A DNA stretch of 64,000 nucleotides from Corynebacterium pollutisoli (GCF_900177745.1 NZ_FXAR01000004.1:1-64000), one strand, 5' to 3'; shown: positions 10,146-19,342, counted from the first letter of the stretch. Numbers and translations are program-made. The notes: generated from the sequence alone by a model not told the origin.

Positions 10146-10553
10146 ATGCTCAGAACCATTCTCGGCGCCAAGATCCACCGCGCCACCGTCACGCAGGCCG
10201 ACCTGAACTACGTCGGTTCCGTCACGGTGGACGCTGACCTGCTTGCCGCGGCCGGCCTCATCGAGGGAGAGAAGGTCGCGATCGTCGACGTCACCAACGG
10301 TGCGCGTCTGGAGACCTACGTCATCACCGGCCGCCCGGGCACCGGTGAGATCTGCATCAACGGTGCCGCCGCGCACCTCATCCACCCGGGTGACATCGTC
10401 ATTCTCATCTCGTACCTGCAGGCCACGCTCGAGGAGGCACTCGAGTACGAGCCGCGCATCGTCCACGTCGACGAGAACAACCGCATCGTCGCGCTCGGCA
10501 ATGACATCGCCGAGGCCGTTCCGGGTTCGGACACCGTCTCCGCCCGTATCTGA
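10146..10553 (+). CDS. panD: Aspartate 1-decarboxylase proenzyme
   Basis: A pyruvoyl enzyme of 135 residues making beta-alanine for pantothenate and CoA. The self-processing Gly-Ser site is in [10 protein letters not shown] (about residues 24-25), and the fold motifs [13 protein letters not shown] ([11 protein letters not shown]) and NGAAAHL are present. Length and sequence match actinobacterial PanD. A TATCTT hexamer 7 nt before the ATG predicts a leaderless transcript. Its TGA overlaps the ATG of the next gene by one base (TGATG), indicating coupling to the hypothetical gene downstream. Confidence 0.97.
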   Translation: MLRTILGAKIHRATVTQADLNYVGSVTVDADLLAAAGLIEGEKVAIVDVTNGARLETYVITGRPGTGEICINGAAAHLIHPGDIVILISYLQATLEEALEYEPRIVHVDENNRIVALGNDIAEAVPGSDTVSARI

Positions 10554-11254
10554 TGCACGATCCGCTGCGGATCCCGGGGGTGCTCGACGCGGTGCGTCGG
10601 GTGTGGGAGGGGCAGCCCGATCTCACCCTGCCGACGCTGTTCGCCATGCTGGCGAATCGCGGTGTCGGGTGGGGCGCGGGCGATGAGGATCTCCTCCGTG
10701 AGCTCGCCGCGATGGAACGTCTCCATCCCGGCGAGCTCCCGCTTGTCGACGCCCGCGTCACCGCCCGTTTCCTCCTCCACACCGACGGCCCCGCGCACCG
10801 GGTGATGGTCGACCCGTGGCGCGTCGTCGTCCGCCGCCCAGGTGTCACCGCGCAGCCCGGTGTGTGGAGGTACGCCACCCTGCGCGCGGCCACCGTCGGT
10901 GGCCCCCTGGTGGTCACCTCCGCCGAGGGCATCGATCACCGCCTCGGGGTGCTCACCCGGATCACGCTTATCGACGACGCACCGACCTCGACCGTCGCCA
11001 CCCTCGACGGGCGGCGTCGCCGCGACCAGGGCGATGCGGTGTATCTGCTCAGTCTCACCGATGACACGACGCTGCTGCTCTCCCACGGGCTCGACGTCTT
11101 CCGCGCGGGGCGCCGCGAGCTGCAGCATGAGACGCGATCGTGGGAGTCCCTCGTCACCTGCACCCCGGGGCACCCGCTGGTGGTGCAGCCGCCCGGTGGG
11201 GGTCCGGTCGTGGAGTATGCGTCGGTGCGGGAGATCCTCGTCGTCGAGGGTTAA
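10553..11254 (+). CDS. Conserved hypothetical protein coupled to panD
   Basis: A 233-residue soluble protein with no signal peptide or membrane segment, which I do not recognise. It begins [25 protein letters not shown]. Residues 1-65 are likely helical (LTLPTLFAMLANRGVGWG), and the remainder is beta-rich with many Val/Leu strands. Its start shares one base with the panD stop, so it is translated from the same mRNA. Its stop overlaps the stop of the convergent gene in the palindrome TTAA (11251-11254). Corynebacterial codon use and coupling support a real gene. A role linked to PanD is possible but only by position. Confidence 0.7.
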   Translation: MHDPLRIPGVLDAVRRVWEGQPDLTLPTLFAMLANRGVGWGAGDEDLLRELAAMERLHPGELPLVDARVTARFLLHTDGPAHRVMVDPWRVVVRRPGVTAQPGVWRYATLRAATVGGPLVVTSAEGIDHRLGVLTRITLIDDAPTSTVATLDGRRRRDQGDAVYLLSLTDDTTLLLSHGLDVFRAGRRELQHETRSWESLVTCTPGHPLVVQPPGGGPVVEYASVREILVVEG

Positions 11255-11808
11255 CGCTCCGGGGGGAGCAGGTGCAGTTTGTACACCGTGTCTACCTCGA
11301 TACCGGGGGTGGCGGCGCGGAACTCTCGTTCGGAGGCCTCGAGTGTCTCGCGCAGGGCGAGGACATCGGCACCGGGGCGGGCCCGGACGGTGATGGTCAT
11401 CGTCGGGCGGTCCCAGTGGGTGACCACGCTGTGGAGCACGGAATCGACGCGGGGATGTTCCTCGAGTTCCTTTGCGATGGCTCCGGCCAGGGACGCCAGG
11501 TTGAGGGCGATGGTGCCGGAGGCGTCGGAGGCGGGGGAGACCACGCGGCTGAGCCGGTAGCGGCGGACGTTGAGCGCGATGAGCCACCCACCGAGCACCG
11601 CGCTGACCAGCATGATCCCCGCCAGCGCCCAGTCGAACCAGGACTGGTCGGGCGCCGCGCGCCAGGCGGGGAAGTCGATGAAGCCGGTGACGCGCTGCGA
11701 CAACGGGAGGTCGAAGTACAGGCCCACCGCCCACACGCCGCCGGCGAGGATGAGTAGCCCGACGACGAGGACGACGATCCGGTCGAAGTAGTTGATTCGC
11801 CTGTTCAT
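11251..11808 (-). CDS. AmaP-like alkaline-shock membrane anchor protein
   Basis: A 185-residue protein with two N-terminal membrane helices (about residues 10-30 and 60-80) and a cytoplasmic alpha/beta domain ending in the LLPPER tail. The architecture matches the alkaline shock response membrane anchor AmaP, which tethers Asp23 at the membrane in Firmicutes (family knowledge). It is the last gene of the six-gene cluster. Its ATG overlaps the stop of the DUF6286 gene (ATGA). Assignment rests on topology and neighbours more than on sequence motifs. Confidence 0.65.
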   Translation of the reverse strand: MNRRINYFDRIVVLVVGLLILAGGVWAVGLYFDLPLSQRVTGFIDFPAWRAAPDQSWFDWALAGIMLVSAVLGGWLIALNVRRYRLSRVVSPASDASGTIALNLASLAGAIAKELEEHPRVDSVLHSVVTHWDRPTMTITVRARPGADVLALRETLEASEREFRAATPGIEVDTVYKLHLLPPER

Positions 11809-12326
11809 TCGCTCGCCACCTCCTGGCGGACACGCACCGACAGGCCGAGGCCGAGGGCAGAGACGGTGTGGGCGAGGGCGGCGTCGACAAGCGGGGCGAG
11901 ATCGTCCCGGTGTCCGGTGACGGACACGTGGGCCGTGCTGCCGGACAGCCGGGTCGCGGCGGTGGTGACGCCCGGGACGCGGCGGGCGGTGGCGCTGAGC
12001 AGGCGGGAGATGTCCACCGGCCGCATCCACAGCGACGCCTCCGAGCGGACGGCGCGGTGCGTGTACGTGCGGGGGCGCAGCGCCACCCACACCAGTAACG
12101 TCCCGAGCACGCCCGCCACGGCACCGGCGGGCAGCATCCACGGCTGGTAGGTGGCGTCGCCGATGGTCATGATGATCGGTTCCACCCAAGAGTCCCAGTG
12201 GATGGACGTCGAGTTGCGCAGCCAGATCTCCCGGCCGCACACGATCGCCGTGGCGAGCAGGGCCAGCCCGATGATGATGGCCACGTACCGGGCCAGCGGC
12301 GTGGCGCGGGGCGATCTACCGGTCAC
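11805..12326 (-). CDS. DUF6286-type membrane protein of the Asp23 cluster
   Basis: A 173-residue protein with two membrane helices (about residues 13-32 and 62-82) and a C-terminal domain that includes a VPGVTTAATRLSG segment, similar in pattern to Asp23-like domains (VPG followed by beta strands). It resembles the DUF6286 proteins that accompany actinobacterial Asp23 genes. It overlaps both neighbours (11 bp upstream, 4 bp downstream), so all are translationally coupled. Function unknown; probably part of an envelope-stress complex at the membrane. Confidence 0.65.
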   Translation of the reverse strand: MTGRSPRATPLARYVAIIIGLALLATAIVCGREIWLRNSTSIHWDSWVEPIIMTIGDATYQPWMLPAGAVAGVLGTLLVWVALRPRTYTHRAVRSEASLWMRPVDISRLLSATARRVPGVTTAATRLSGSTAHVSVTGHRDDLAPLVDAALAHTVSALGLGLSVRVRQEVASE

Positions 12327-12735
12327 GGTGACTCCTCACGGTGACCGGGCGCAGCCGCGGCGGCGGGGGAGTGGCGACCGGTCGCAGGCGGGGTCGGGTG
12401 GGGTGCGCGGCGACGGCGGTGGCCGTGACCGGGACATCCGGAACGACCGGCCCGACGACGACGTTGACGTGGGTGACCGTCAGCCCCGTCATGTCGGTGA
12501 CCCAGTCGGTGATGGTGCGACGGACCGATTCCGCCACGGCGGTCACGGGCGAGGGCCACACGACGGCGATGAACGCCTCGACCGAACAGGTGCCGGCGGC
12601 GTCGTCGACGATGACGTCGTAACGCGGGTACGTCCGGCCGGCCAGACTGCGCGCCAGCTCCGTCGTCCCGGGCACCGAGGCGGCCGCGCCGGCCACGATG
12701 CGGGAGACCGCCCGCTCGGAGATCCGGACGCCCAT
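12316..12735 (-). CDS. Asp23/Gls24 family envelope stress protein (second copy)
   Basis: A 139-residue protein beginning MGVRISERAVSRIVAGAAASVPG. The family hallmarks are the N-terminal ISERAVSRIVAGAA helix, then VPG, a VEAFIAVVWPSPV strand pair and DMTGLTVTHVNVVV, like the MTGL-V-VNV segment of Asp23. The last 35 residues are Pro/Arg-rich. The family forms membrane-associated stress structures in Firmicutes, and its actinobacterial role is unclear. It follows the small DUF2273 gene with no gap. Confidence 0.8.
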   Translation of the reverse strand: MGVRISERAVSRIVAGAAASVPGTTELARSLAGRTYPRYDVIVDDAAGTCSVEAFIAVVWPSPVTAVAESVRRTITDWVTDMTGLTVTHVNVVVGPVVPDVPVTATAVAAHPTRPRLRPVATPPPPRLRPVTVRSHRDR

Positions 12736-12909
12736 CTACTCGCGTCCCCTCAGCAGCGAACGCAGGTCGAGCGTGCCGTCGAGGTGTGCGCCCACCACCC
12801 CGCCGAGGGTGCCGAACAACACCGCCCACAGCAGTCCCGCCCACCCGCCGAAGATGGTGGCGAAGGCGAGGACGAGTCCCAGGATGATCCCGGCCCGGGT
12901 GTGGCTCAT
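12736..12909 (-). CDS. Small DUF2273-like integral membrane protein
   Basis: A 57-residue, almost entirely hydrophobic protein starting MSHTRAGIILGLVLAFATIF, with two membrane spans, a Gly-rich second span and a charged tail (LLRGRE). DUF2273 proteins regularly sit inside Asp23/AmaP clusters. Its start overlaps the previous stop by 4 bp (ATGA), and its stop abuts the next ATG. The start at 12909 is preferred over longer frames because of this coupling and because the hydrophobic segment then begins near the N-terminus. Confidence 0.7.
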   Translation of the reverse strand: MSHTRAGIILGLVLAFATIFGGWAGLLWAVLFGTLGGVVGAHLDGTLDLRSLLRGRE

Positions 12910-13208
12910 GCCGCTCCCTCCCGGGCATCGGCGAAGCAGACGGTGACGGGGACGTCGACAAGCGGGGCGACGGTGGCGCGCACCTCCGCGGCGATGTCCG
13001 CCAGGGGGCGCGGGTCGGAGAGGTCGACGACCAGCCACACCTCGAGGGCGTCCGCGGTGCGGCGCAGCCCGGTGACGCGGTGACGGGGATAGAGGAGGGC
13101 CACCTCCCCGAAACGACCCGAGTGGAGATCCGCCACCCCGGGCACCGCGCGGATCGCGGCGGCGAGCCGGTCGGCGGTCGGCCGCGGCACGAGCACACTA
13201 GCGGACAT
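12906..13208 (-). CDS. Small Asp23-cluster protein, divergent Asp23-like fold
   Basis: A 100-residue soluble protein with the pattern of a stripped-down Asp23 domain: ADRLAAAIRAVPGVADL at residues 12-28, then beta strands (EVALLYP, LEVWLVVDL) and APLVDVPVTVCFAD at the end. It lacks the Asp23 MTGL motif. It overlaps the stop of the first Asp23 gene by 11 bp and the start of the DUF2273 gene by 4 bp. Function unknown; membership of the cluster is clear. Confidence 0.65.
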   Translation of the reverse strand: MSASVLVPRPTADRLAAAIRAVPGVADLHSGRFGEVALLYPRHRVTGLRRTADALEVWLVVDLSDPRPLADIAAEVRATVAPLVDVPVTVCFADAREGAA

Positions 13209-13590
13209 CGGGTTCCTCGTCCGGACCCAGATCCAGGTGCACGTCGTGGACGGTGACGTTGACCTCCGTCACCTGCAGCCCCGTCATACGCTCGACGGCG
13301 GTGATGATGTTGGAACGGATCGCCTCCGCCAGATCGTGGATGGCGACGCCGTACTCGGCGACGATGGCCACGTCGACCGCGGCCTGCCGCTCACCGACCT
13401 CCACGTGCACACCCTGCTGGGCTACGGCCTCCCGGAACCCGGACCCCATGCGGGCCCCGCTGCCGCCGAGCGCGTGCACCCCGGAGACCTCCCGGGCGGC
13501 CAGCCCGGCGATCTTGGACACCACGACATCCTCGATGAGGGTGATCCCCCGACCGGAGTCGGTGGGCGGCGTGAGATTCTGCTCCGACAT
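13198..13590 (-). CDS. Asp23/Gls24 family envelope stress protein (first copy)
   Basis: A 130-residue canonical Asp23: GITLIEDVVVSKIAGLAAREVSGVHALGG, AVDVAIVAEYGVAIHDLAEAIR and MTGLQVTEVNVTVHDVHL are all present. It is the first gene of the six-gene minus-strand operon. AGGAGT lies just upstream of the ATG, and a TAGTAT hexamer (13632-13637, minus) is a plausible -10 about 40 bp before the start, so unlike many neighbours this transcript has a leader. It is divergent from the S10 operon. Confidence 0.88.
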   Translation of the reverse strand: MSEQNLTPPTDSGRGITLIEDVVVSKIAGLAAREVSGVHALGGSGARMGSGFREAVAQQGVHVEVGERQAAVDVAIVAEYGVAIHDLAEAIRSNIITAVERMTGLQVTEVNVTVHDVHLDLGPDEEPDVR

Positions 13591-13653
13591 GATGTGACTC
13601 CTGCAACATTATCGACGTGTGCGTGATCCCCATACTAGTTCTGCACAGGCGGA

Positions 13654-13683
13654 TTGTGTTTCGGACGCGTGACGTGCTTTAAT
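13654..13683 (+). promoter_or_regulatory. Possible S10-operon promoter
   Basis: TTGTGT (13654-13659), an 18-bp spacer and TTTAAT (13678-13683). The -35 resembles the TTTGGTTTCC group only loosely. If used, the rpsJ leader is about 450 nt. Confidence 0.3.
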
Positions 13684-13863
13684 ACATGGGTTGCTTTAAC
13701 ACGACGTGTGCCCGGGCGCAGCTCGGGGAACATCGTCGCTGGTGAGGCGAACATGACACCTTCGTCAGGCAGTCCGTCAGGACCGGCTGGGAAGGCTCCG
13801 CACATCGGGTCAAGGTCACCACCCTGGTTCGACACACCCGAGCGCGGAGACCGGAGAAGGGGC

Positions 13864-13938
13864 ATGGCAAATAAACAGCGGCAGTACACGAGGGCCCACG
13901 CTTATCGCGAGATGAACGTTCCCTTCCTACTTGACTAA
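13864..13938 (+). CDS. Possible leader ORF in the S10 5' region
   Basis: A 24-codon ORF, MANKQRQYTRAHAYREMNVP followed by FLLD. A purine-rich GGAGAAGGGG lies just before the ATG. The composition is basic and not obviously regulatory. The same frame is open further upstream (from an ATG at 13753), so coding status is uncertain. It could be a leader peptide gene, a small protein or chance. Confidence 0.22.
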   Translation: MANKQRQYTRAHAYREMNVPFLLD

Positions 13939-14139
13939 CGGGTCTTGTACCCCGTCAGGAGCACTCCCGGTGATGTTGTTTGTCACGTTGAACAGCCCCG
14001 GAACCTCCCGGCCAGTCATGGCAGTCAGTAACTGGCGTTGCGCCCAGGCCCCATAGCCCGGACAACGTTATAGAGAAATCGAGAAGCGAATTCCCACCGC
14101 TCCAGCACGGATGTGGGACAAGCGAGGAAGAGGATAAGC

Positions 14140-14445
14140 GTGGCCGGACAGAAGATCCGCATTCGGCTTAAGGCCTACGACCACGAGGCGATCGACGCAT
14201 CCGCTAAGAAGATCGTCGAGACCGTCACCCGCACGGGTGCCCGCGTCGTTGGCCCGGTGCCGTTGCCCACCGAAAAGAACGTGTACGCCGTTATTCGTTC
14301 TCCCCACAAGTACAAGGATTCTCGCGAGCACTTCGAGATGCGCACCCACAAGCGCCTGATCGACATCCTCGACCCGACGCCGAAGACGGTTGACGCCCTC
14401 ATGCGCATCGACCTTCCGGCCAGCGTCGACGTGAACATTCAGTGA
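14140..14445 (+). CDS. rpsJ: 30S ribosomal protein S10
   Basis: S10 of 101 residues, a 30S head protein that also serves in transcription antitermination complexes with NusB. The GTG at 14140 is chosen over an upstream ATG because the family N-terminus ([18 protein letters not shown]) follows it and GAGGAAGAGGA sits at ribosome-binding distance. The [19 protein letters not shown] segment is typical. First gene of the S10 operon. Confidence 0.98.
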   Translation: MAGQKIRIRLKAYDHEAIDASAKKIVETVTRTGARVVGPVPLPTEKNVYAVIRSPHKYKDSREHFEMRTHKRLIDILDPTPKTVDALMRIDLPASVDVNIQ

Positions 14446-14474
14446 TCGACGAGAAACTTGGCGGAGAATAAATA

Positions 14475-15131
14475 ATGAGTGAAAACGAGATCAAGGGCAT
14501 TCTGGGCACCAAGCTCGGCATGACCCAGATCTTCGACGAGGAGAACCGTGTCATCCCGGTCACCGTCGTCGAGGCTGGGCCGTGCGTTGTGACCCAGATT
14601 CGCACCAAGGAAACCGATGGCTACAACGCCATCCAGATCGCCTACGGCGAGATCGACCCGCGTAAGGCCAACAAGCCCGTCGCAGGTCACTTCAAGAAGG
14701 CCGGCGTCACCCCGCGTCGCCACGTGACCGAGATCCGCATGGACGACGTCTCCGGCTACGAGCTCGGACAGGACATCACCGTCGAGATCTTCGACGGCGT
14801 CACGTTCGTCGACGTCACCGGCACCTCCAAGGGTAAGGGCTTCGCCGGTGGCATGAAGCGCCACGGCTTCGCAGGTCAGGGTGCCGGTCACGGTAACCAG
14901 GCCGCACACCGTCGCCCCGGTGGCATCGGTGCTGCCGCGACCCCGGGTCGTATTTTCAAGGGCAAGCGCATGGCCGGCCGCATGGGTACTGACCGCGTCA
15001 CCACCCAGAACCTCAAGGTTCAGAAGATTGACGCCGATGCCAACCTGCTGCTCATCAAGGGCGCAATCCCGGGCAACCGTGGCGGCATCGTGACCGTTAA
15101 GACCGCAGTGAAGGGCGGTGCTCACGCATGA
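14475..15131 (+). CDS. rplC: 50S ribosomal protein L3
   Basis: L3 of 218 residues, an early-assembling 50S protein that reaches the peptidyl transferase centre. It begins [20 protein letters not shown] and holds the conserved extension loop [27 protein letters not shown] site precedes the ATG. It overlaps rplD by 4 bp (ATGA). Confidence 0.98.
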   Translation: MSENEIKGILGTKLGMTQIFDEENRVIPVTVVEAGPCVVTQIRTKETDGYNAIQIAYGEIDPRKANKPVAGHFKKAGVTPRRHVTEIRMDDVSGYELGQDITVEIFDGVTFVDVTGTSKGKGFAGGMKRHGFAGQGAGHGNQAAHRRPGGIGAAATPGRIFKGKRMAGRMGTDRVTTQNLKVQKIDADANLLLIKGAIPGNRGGIVTVKTAVKGGAHA

Positions 15132-15781
15132 CCAATCTGAAGCTCGACGTCCACACCGCTGACGGTAAGACCGACGGCCAGGTTGAGCTGCCGGCCGATA
15201 TCTTCGACCGCGAGGTGTCCATCGCTCTGATGCACCAGGTCGTCAACGCCCAGCTCGCCGGCGCCCGTCAGGGCACCCACTCCACCAAGACCCGTTCCGA
15301 GGTCCGTGGTGGTGGCCGCAAGCCGTACCGCCAGAAGGGAACCGGCCGCGCCCGTCAGGGCTCGATCCGCGCACCGCACTACACCGGCGGCGGCATCTCG
15401 CACGGCCCGAAGCCGCGCGACTACAGCCAGCGCACCCCCAAGAAGATGAAGGCCGCCGCACTCGCAGGCGCCCTGACCGACCGCGCACGTAACGCACGTA
15501 TCCACGTGATCACCGAGCTCGTTCCGGGTCAGACCCCGTCGACCAAGTCGGCACGCACCTTCATCGAGCGCCTGACCGACCGTAAGTCGGTTCTGCTGGT
15601 CGTCGGCCGCGAGGACCTCAACGCCCGCCGCAGCGCCAACAACCTGCCCGGCGTCCACATCCTGGATGCCGGCCAGCTGAACACCTACGACGTCCTCAAG
15701 TCGGACGACATCGTGTTCTCCGTTGAGGCTCTGCACGCCTTCATCAACCGCAACGCTGTTGCGGACCAGGAGGAGAACTAA
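15128..15781 (+). CDS. rplD: 50S ribosomal protein L4
   Basis: L4 of 217 residues, lining the peptide exit tunnel. The tunnel loop [21 protein letters not shown] is intact, with no sign of the changes known to give macrolide resistance. It is translationally coupled to rplC (ATGA) and to rplW (TAATG). Confidence 0.98.
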   Translation: MTNLKLDVHTADGKTDGQVELPADIFDREVSIALMHQVVNAQLAGARQGTHSTKTRSEVRGGGRKPYRQKGTGRARQGSIRAPHYTGGGISHGPKPRDYSQRTPKKMKAAALAGALTDRARNARIHVITELVPGQTPSTKSARTFIERLTDRKSVLLVVGREDLNARRSANNLPGVHILDAGQLNTYDVLKSDDIVFSVEALHAFINRNAVADQEEN

Positions 15782-16086
15782 TGGCCAAGATCGCCAACCC
15801 GCGCGACATCATCATCGCGCCGGTCGTCTCGGAGAAGTCCTACGGTCTGATGGAGCAGAACGTCTACACGTTCCTCGTCGACCCGGCCTCCAACAAGACC
15901 CAGATCAAGATTGCCGTGGAGCAGATCTTCGGCGTGAAGGTGGATTCCGTGAACACCGCCAACCGTGAGGGCAAGCGCAAGCGCACCCGCACCGGTTTCG
16001 GTCAGCGCAAGTCCACCAAGCGCGCCTACGTGACGCTCCGTGAGGGCAGCGACTCCATCGACATCTTCGGCGGCTCCGCCTCCTAA
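15781..16086 (+). CDS. rplW: 50S ribosomal protein L23
   Basis: L23 of 101 residues at the exit of the ribosomal tunnel, docking site for trigger factor and SRP. Motifs are [13 protein letters not shown] and [14 protein letters not shown]. The start shares one base with the rplD stop. Confidence 0.98.
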   Translation: MAKIANPRDIIIAPVVSEKSYGLMEQNVYTFLVDPASNKTQIKIAVEQIFGVKVDSVNTANREGKRKRTRTGFGQRKSTKRAYVTLREGSDSIDIFGGSAS

Positions 16087-16109
16087 GGGTCGAGAGAAAA
16101 GGACACATT

Positions 16110-16946
16110 ATGGCTATTCGTAAGTACAAGCCGACAACCCCGGGTCGCCGCCAGAGCTCCGTCTCCATGTTCGACGAGATCACTCGTTCGACCCCGGAGA
16201 AGTCTCTGCTGCGCCCGATCCACAAGACCGGTGGCCGCAACGTGCACGGCCACATCACCACCCGTCATAAGGGTGGCGGACACAAGCGTCGCTACCGCGT
16301 CATCGACTTCCGTCGCAACGACAAGGACGGCGTGCTGGCCAAGGTCGCTCACATCGAGTACGACCCGAACCGCACCGCCAACATCGCGCTGCTCCACTAC
16401 TTCGACGGCGAGAAGCGTTACATTCTCGCTCCGAAGGGTCTCAAGCAGGGCACCATCGTCGAGTCCGGCGCCAACGCCGACATCAAGGTGGGCAACAACC
16501 TGCCGCTGCGCAACATCCCGACCGGTACCACCATCCACAACGTCGAGCTGAAGCCGGGCGCCGGCGCCAAGCTCGCCCGTTCCGCTGGTGCGTCCATCCA
16601 GCTGCTGGGTAAGGAGGGCTCCTACGCTGTTCTGCGTATGCCGTCCTCTGAGATCCGCCGCGTTGACATCCGCTGCCGCGCCACTGTCGGCGAGGTCGGC
16701 AACGCCGAGCAGATCAACATCCGCTGGGGTAAGGCCGGCCGTATGCGCTGGAAGGGCGTCCGCCCGACCGTCCGCGGTGTCGTCATGAACCCGGTCGACC
16801 ACCCGCACGGTGGTGGTGAGGGTAAGACCTCGGGTGGTCGCCACCCGGTGTCGCCGTGGGGCCAGAAGGAAGGCCGCACCCGCAACCCGAACCGCTACTC
16901 CAACAACATGATCGTGCGTCGTCGCCGGTCCAACAAGAAGCGCTAA
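16110..16946 (+). CDS. rplB: 50S ribosomal protein L2
   Basis: L2 of 278 residues, required for subunit association and peptidyl transfer. The conserved [21 protein letters not shown] region near residue 230 includes the histidine essential for activity. The C-terminus RRRRSNKKR is normal. A GAGAAAAGGA site precedes the ATG. Confidence 0.98.
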   Translation: MAIRKYKPTTPGRRQSSVSMFDEITRSTPEKSLLRPIHKTGGRNVHGHITTRHKGGGHKRRYRVIDFRRNDKDGVLAKVAHIEYDPNRTANIALLHYFDGEKRYILAPKGLKQGTIVESGANADIKVGNNLPLRNIPTGTTIHNVELKPGAGAKLARSAGASIQLLGKEGSYAVLRMPSSEIRRVDIRCRATVGEVGNAEQINIRWGKAGRMRWKGVRPTVRGVVMNPVDHPHGGGEGKTSGGRHPVSPWGQKEGRTRNPNRYSNNMIVRRRRSNKKR

Positions 16947-16961
16947 GAGGAGGTAAACGAT

Positions 16962-17240
16962 ATGCCACGCAGCCTTAAGAAGGGCCCGTTCGTCGATGAG
17001 CACCTCCTCAACAAGGTGGATGCTCAGAACGAGGCCGGCACCAAGCAGGTCATCAAGACCTGGTCCCGCCGCTCCACCATTCTCCCGGACTTCATCGGCC
17101 ACACCTTCGCCGTCCACGACGGTCGTAAGCACGTGCCGGTGTTCGTGGACGACTCCATGGTCGGCCACAAGCTGGGCGAGTTCGCACCCACCAAGACCTT
17201 CAAGGGTCACGTCAAGGACGACAAGAAGGGACGTCGATAG
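16962..17240 (+). CDS. rpsS: 30S ribosomal protein S19
   Basis: S19 of 92 residues, a 30S head protein near the A-site tRNA. It begins [16 protein letters not shown] and contains [28 protein letters not shown] lies about 8 nt before the ATG. Confidence 0.98.
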   Translation: MPRSLKKGPFVDEHLLNKVDAQNEAGTKQVIKTWSRRSTILPDFIGHTFAVHDGRKHVPVFVDDSMVGHKLGEFAPTKTFKGHVKDDKKGRR

Positions 17241-17242
17241 CG

Positions 17243-17605
17243 ATGAGTGACACCATCACCTCCGCACGCGCGACGGCCAAGTACGTCCGCACCTCCTCGA
17301 TGAAGGCCGGCCGCATTCTGGACCTCGTCCGCGGCAAGTCCGTCTCCGAGGCACTCGCGATCCTGAAGTACGCTCCGCAGGATGCAGCCAAGGCCATCGC
17401 CAAGGTTGTCGCCTCCGCAGCTGCCAACGCCGAGAACAACTTCGGCCTGGACCCGCGCACCCTGGTCATCTCCGAGGCCTACGCCAACGAGGGTCCGACC
17501 ATGCGTCGTTTCCAGCCGCGCGCTCAGGGCCGTGCTTTCCAGATCCGCAAGCGCACCAGCCACATCACCGTTGTGGTTGAGAGCCAGAAGGAAGGGGCCA
17601 AGTAG
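17243..17605 (+). CDS. rplV: 50S ribosomal protein L22
   Basis: L22 of 120 residues, whose beta hairpin lines the nascent-peptide tunnel. The hairpin sequence [20 protein letters not shown] is intact. It lies 2 bp after rpsS, and its TAG overlaps the rpsC GTG by one base. Confidence 0.98.
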   Translation: MSDTITSARATAKYVRTSSMKAGRILDLVRGKSVSEALAILKYAPQDAAKAIAKVVASAAANAENNFGLDPRTLVISEAYANEGPTMRRFQPRAQGRAFQIRKRTSHITVVVESQKEGAK

Positions 17606-18351
17606 TGGGCCAGAAGATTCATCCTCACGGCCTCCGGCTGGGCATCACTTCCGACTGGAAGTCCCACTGGTTCGCCGAGCAGAACTACGCTGATTACGTC
17701 GCCGAGGACATCAAGATCCGCGACTTCCTGTCCAAGGGACTGGAGCGCGCCGGTATCGCCGATGTCGTCATCGAGCGCACCCGTGACCGCGTCCGCGTCG
17801 ACATCCACACCGCCCGCCCGGGCATCGTCATCGGTCGTCGCGGTGCTGAGGCCGACCGCATCCGCCGCGAGCTCGAGAAGCTCACCGGCAAGATGGTCGC
17901 CCTCAACATCCTCGAGGTCAAGAACATCGACGCCAACGCCGCACTGGTCGCCCAGTCCGTCGCTGAGCAGCTGGTCAACCGTGTCGCGTTCCGTCGCGCC
18001 ATGCGCAAGGCCATCCAGTCCGCCATGCGCCAGCCGCAGGTCAAGGGCATCAAGGTCGTCTGCGCCGGTCGTCTCGGCGGTGCCGAGATGGGCCGCGTCG
18101 AGCGCTACCACGAGGGTCGCGTTCCGCTGCACACCCTGCGTGCCGAGATCGACTACGGCACCGCAGAGGCCCACACCACCTTCGGCCGTATCGGCGTCAA
18201 GGTGTGGATCTACAAGGGTGACGTCGTCGGCGGTCGTCGCGAGTCCGAGATCAACGCACCGGCCGAGCGCCGTGGCCGCGGTGACCGCAACGCACGCCCG
18301 CGTCGTGGCGGCCAGCGTCGTCAGCGCGCCGAGCAGAAGCAGGAGGGCTAA
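17605..18351 (+). CDS. rpsC: 30S ribosomal protein S3
   Basis: S3 of 248 residues, part of the mRNA entry channel and helicase of the 30S subunit. The GTG start is supported by [17 protein letters not shown] following it. The KH domain ([17 protein letters not shown]) and the C-terminal S3 domain are complete. An Arg/Gly-rich tail of about 35 residues ([20 protein letters not shown]) is typical of actinobacteria. Confidence 0.98.
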   Translation: MGQKIHPHGLRLGITSDWKSHWFAEQNYADYVAEDIKIRDFLSKGLERAGIADVVIERTRDRVRVDIHTARPGIVIGRRGAEADRIRRELEKLTGKMVALNILEVKNIDANAALVAQSVAEQLVNRVAFRRAMRKAIQSAMRQPQVKGIKVVCAGRLGGAEMGRVERYHEGRVPLHTLRAEIDYGTAEAHTTFGRIGVKVWIYKGDVVGGRRESEINAPAERRGRGDRNARPRRGGQRRQRAEQKQEG

Positions 18352-18353
18352 GA

Positions 18354-18770
18354 ATGCTTATCCCCAAGCGCGTGAAGTTCCGTCGCCAGCACCGTCCGCA
18401 CCGTTCGGGCGTGTCCAAGGGCGGCAACAAGATCACCTTCGGTGACTACGGCATCCAGGCTCTCGAGCCGGCCTACGTCACCAACCGTCAGATCGAGTCC
18501 GCACGTATCGCCATCAACCGCCACGTCAAGCGTGGTGGCAAGGTGTGGATCAACATCTTCCCGGATCGTCCGCTGACCCAGAAGGCACTCGGTGTGCGTA
18601 TGGGTTCCGGTAAGGGCGCCGTCGAGAAGTGGGTCGCCAACGTCAAGCCGGGCCGCATCCTCTTCGAGATGTCCTACCCGGATGAGGCAACCGCCCTCGA
18701 GGCTCTGCGCCGTGCCGGCCAGAAGCTGCCCTGCAAGGTCCGCATCATCAAGAAGGAGGACCAGTTCTAA
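18354..18770 (+). CDS. rplP: 50S ribosomal protein L16
   Basis: L16 of 138 residues near the A-site tRNA elbow. It begins [15 protein letters not shown] and contains the conserved [21 protein letters not shown] and GKG segments. The stop overlaps the rpmC start (TAATG). Confidence 0.98.
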   Translation: MLIPKRVKFRRQHRPHRSGVSKGGNKITFGDYGIQALEPAYVTNRQIESARIAINRHVKRGGKVWINIFPDRPLTQKALGVRMGSGKGAVEKWVANVKPGRILFEMSYPDEATALEALRRAGQKLPCKVRIIKKEDQF

Positions 18771-19000
18771 TGGCAACCGGTACCCCTGCTTTCGAGTTCC
18801 GCGAGCTTGACGCCGCTGAGCTGGAGACCCGCCTGAACGAGGCCAAGGAAGAGCTGTTCAACCTGCGCTTCCAGCTGGCCACCGGTCAGCTGACCAACAA
18901 CCGCCGCCTTCGCACGGTCAAGCGCGACATCGCCCGCATCTACACTGTCATCCGCGAGCGTGAGCTGGGCCTGTCCGTCGTTCCGGGAGCTGAGGCTTAA
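18770..19000 (+). CDS. rpmC: 50S ribosomal protein L29
   Basis: L29 of 76 residues near the tunnel exit. The helical hairpin motif [20 protein letters not shown] is clear. One-base overlap with rplP. It is slightly longer at the C-terminus than the E. coli protein. Confidence 0.97.
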   Translation: MATGTPAFEFRELDAAELETRLNEAKEELFNLRFQLATGQLTNNRRLRTVKRDIARIYTVIRERELGLSVVPGAEA

Positions 19001-19003
19001 ATC

Positions 19004-19288
19004 ATGAGTGAGGCAAACGTGAACGAGAACAAGAAGGAGAAGGGCGCTCGCAAGATCCGCACCGGCTACGTGGTTTCTGACAAGATGCAGAAGACCATCG
19101 TCGTCGAGCTCGAGGATCGCAAGCAGCACGCCCTCTACGGCAAGATCCTGCGCACCAACTCCAAGGTGAAGGCGCACGATGAGGATGAGATCGCCGGCAT
19201 CGGCGACCGCGTCCGCATCCAGGAGACCCGCCCGCTGTCCAAGGACAAGCACTTCCGTCTCATCGAGATCGTCGAGAAGGCCAAGTAG
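19004..19288 (+). CDS. rpsQ: 30S ribosomal protein S17
   Basis: S17 of 94 residues, an OB-fold 16S rRNA-binding protein. After an actinobacterial N-terminal extension of about 15 residues ([16 protein letters not shown]) come [21 protein letters not shown] and [13 protein letters not shown]. It is the last gene of this S10 segment and is closed by a strong terminator, so the rplN group downstream is transcribed separately. Confidence 0.98.
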   Translation: MSEANVNENKKEKGARKIRTGYVVSDKMQKTIVVELEDRKQHALYGKILRTNSKVKAHDEDEIAGIGDRVRIQETRPLSKDKHFRLIEIVEKAK

Positions 19289-19316
19289 GCCGCTTATCGA
19301 CGCCGTGACGGCCACA

Positions 19317-19342
19317 GCCCCGCACTTCGGTGCGGGGCTTTT
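19317..19342 (+). terminator. Rho-independent terminator after rpsQ
   Basis: A perfect 9-bp GC stem (19317-19325 with 19330-19338), a stable TTCG tetraloop and TTTT. It separates the S10 operon from the accessory insertion. Confidence 0.9.

Larger units (their letters stand above)
13591..14139 (+). other. 550-bp divergent intergenic region with the S10-operon leader
   Basis: This gap holds the minus-strand Asp23 promoter (TAGTAT, 13632-13637) and the promoter and long leader of rpsJ. Two direct copies of TGCTTTAA (13675-13682 and 13692-13699, 17 bp apart) and a short ORF at 13864 are the only distinct elements I see. No match to the proteobacterial L4-binding leader could be made by eye. Confidence 0.5.
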
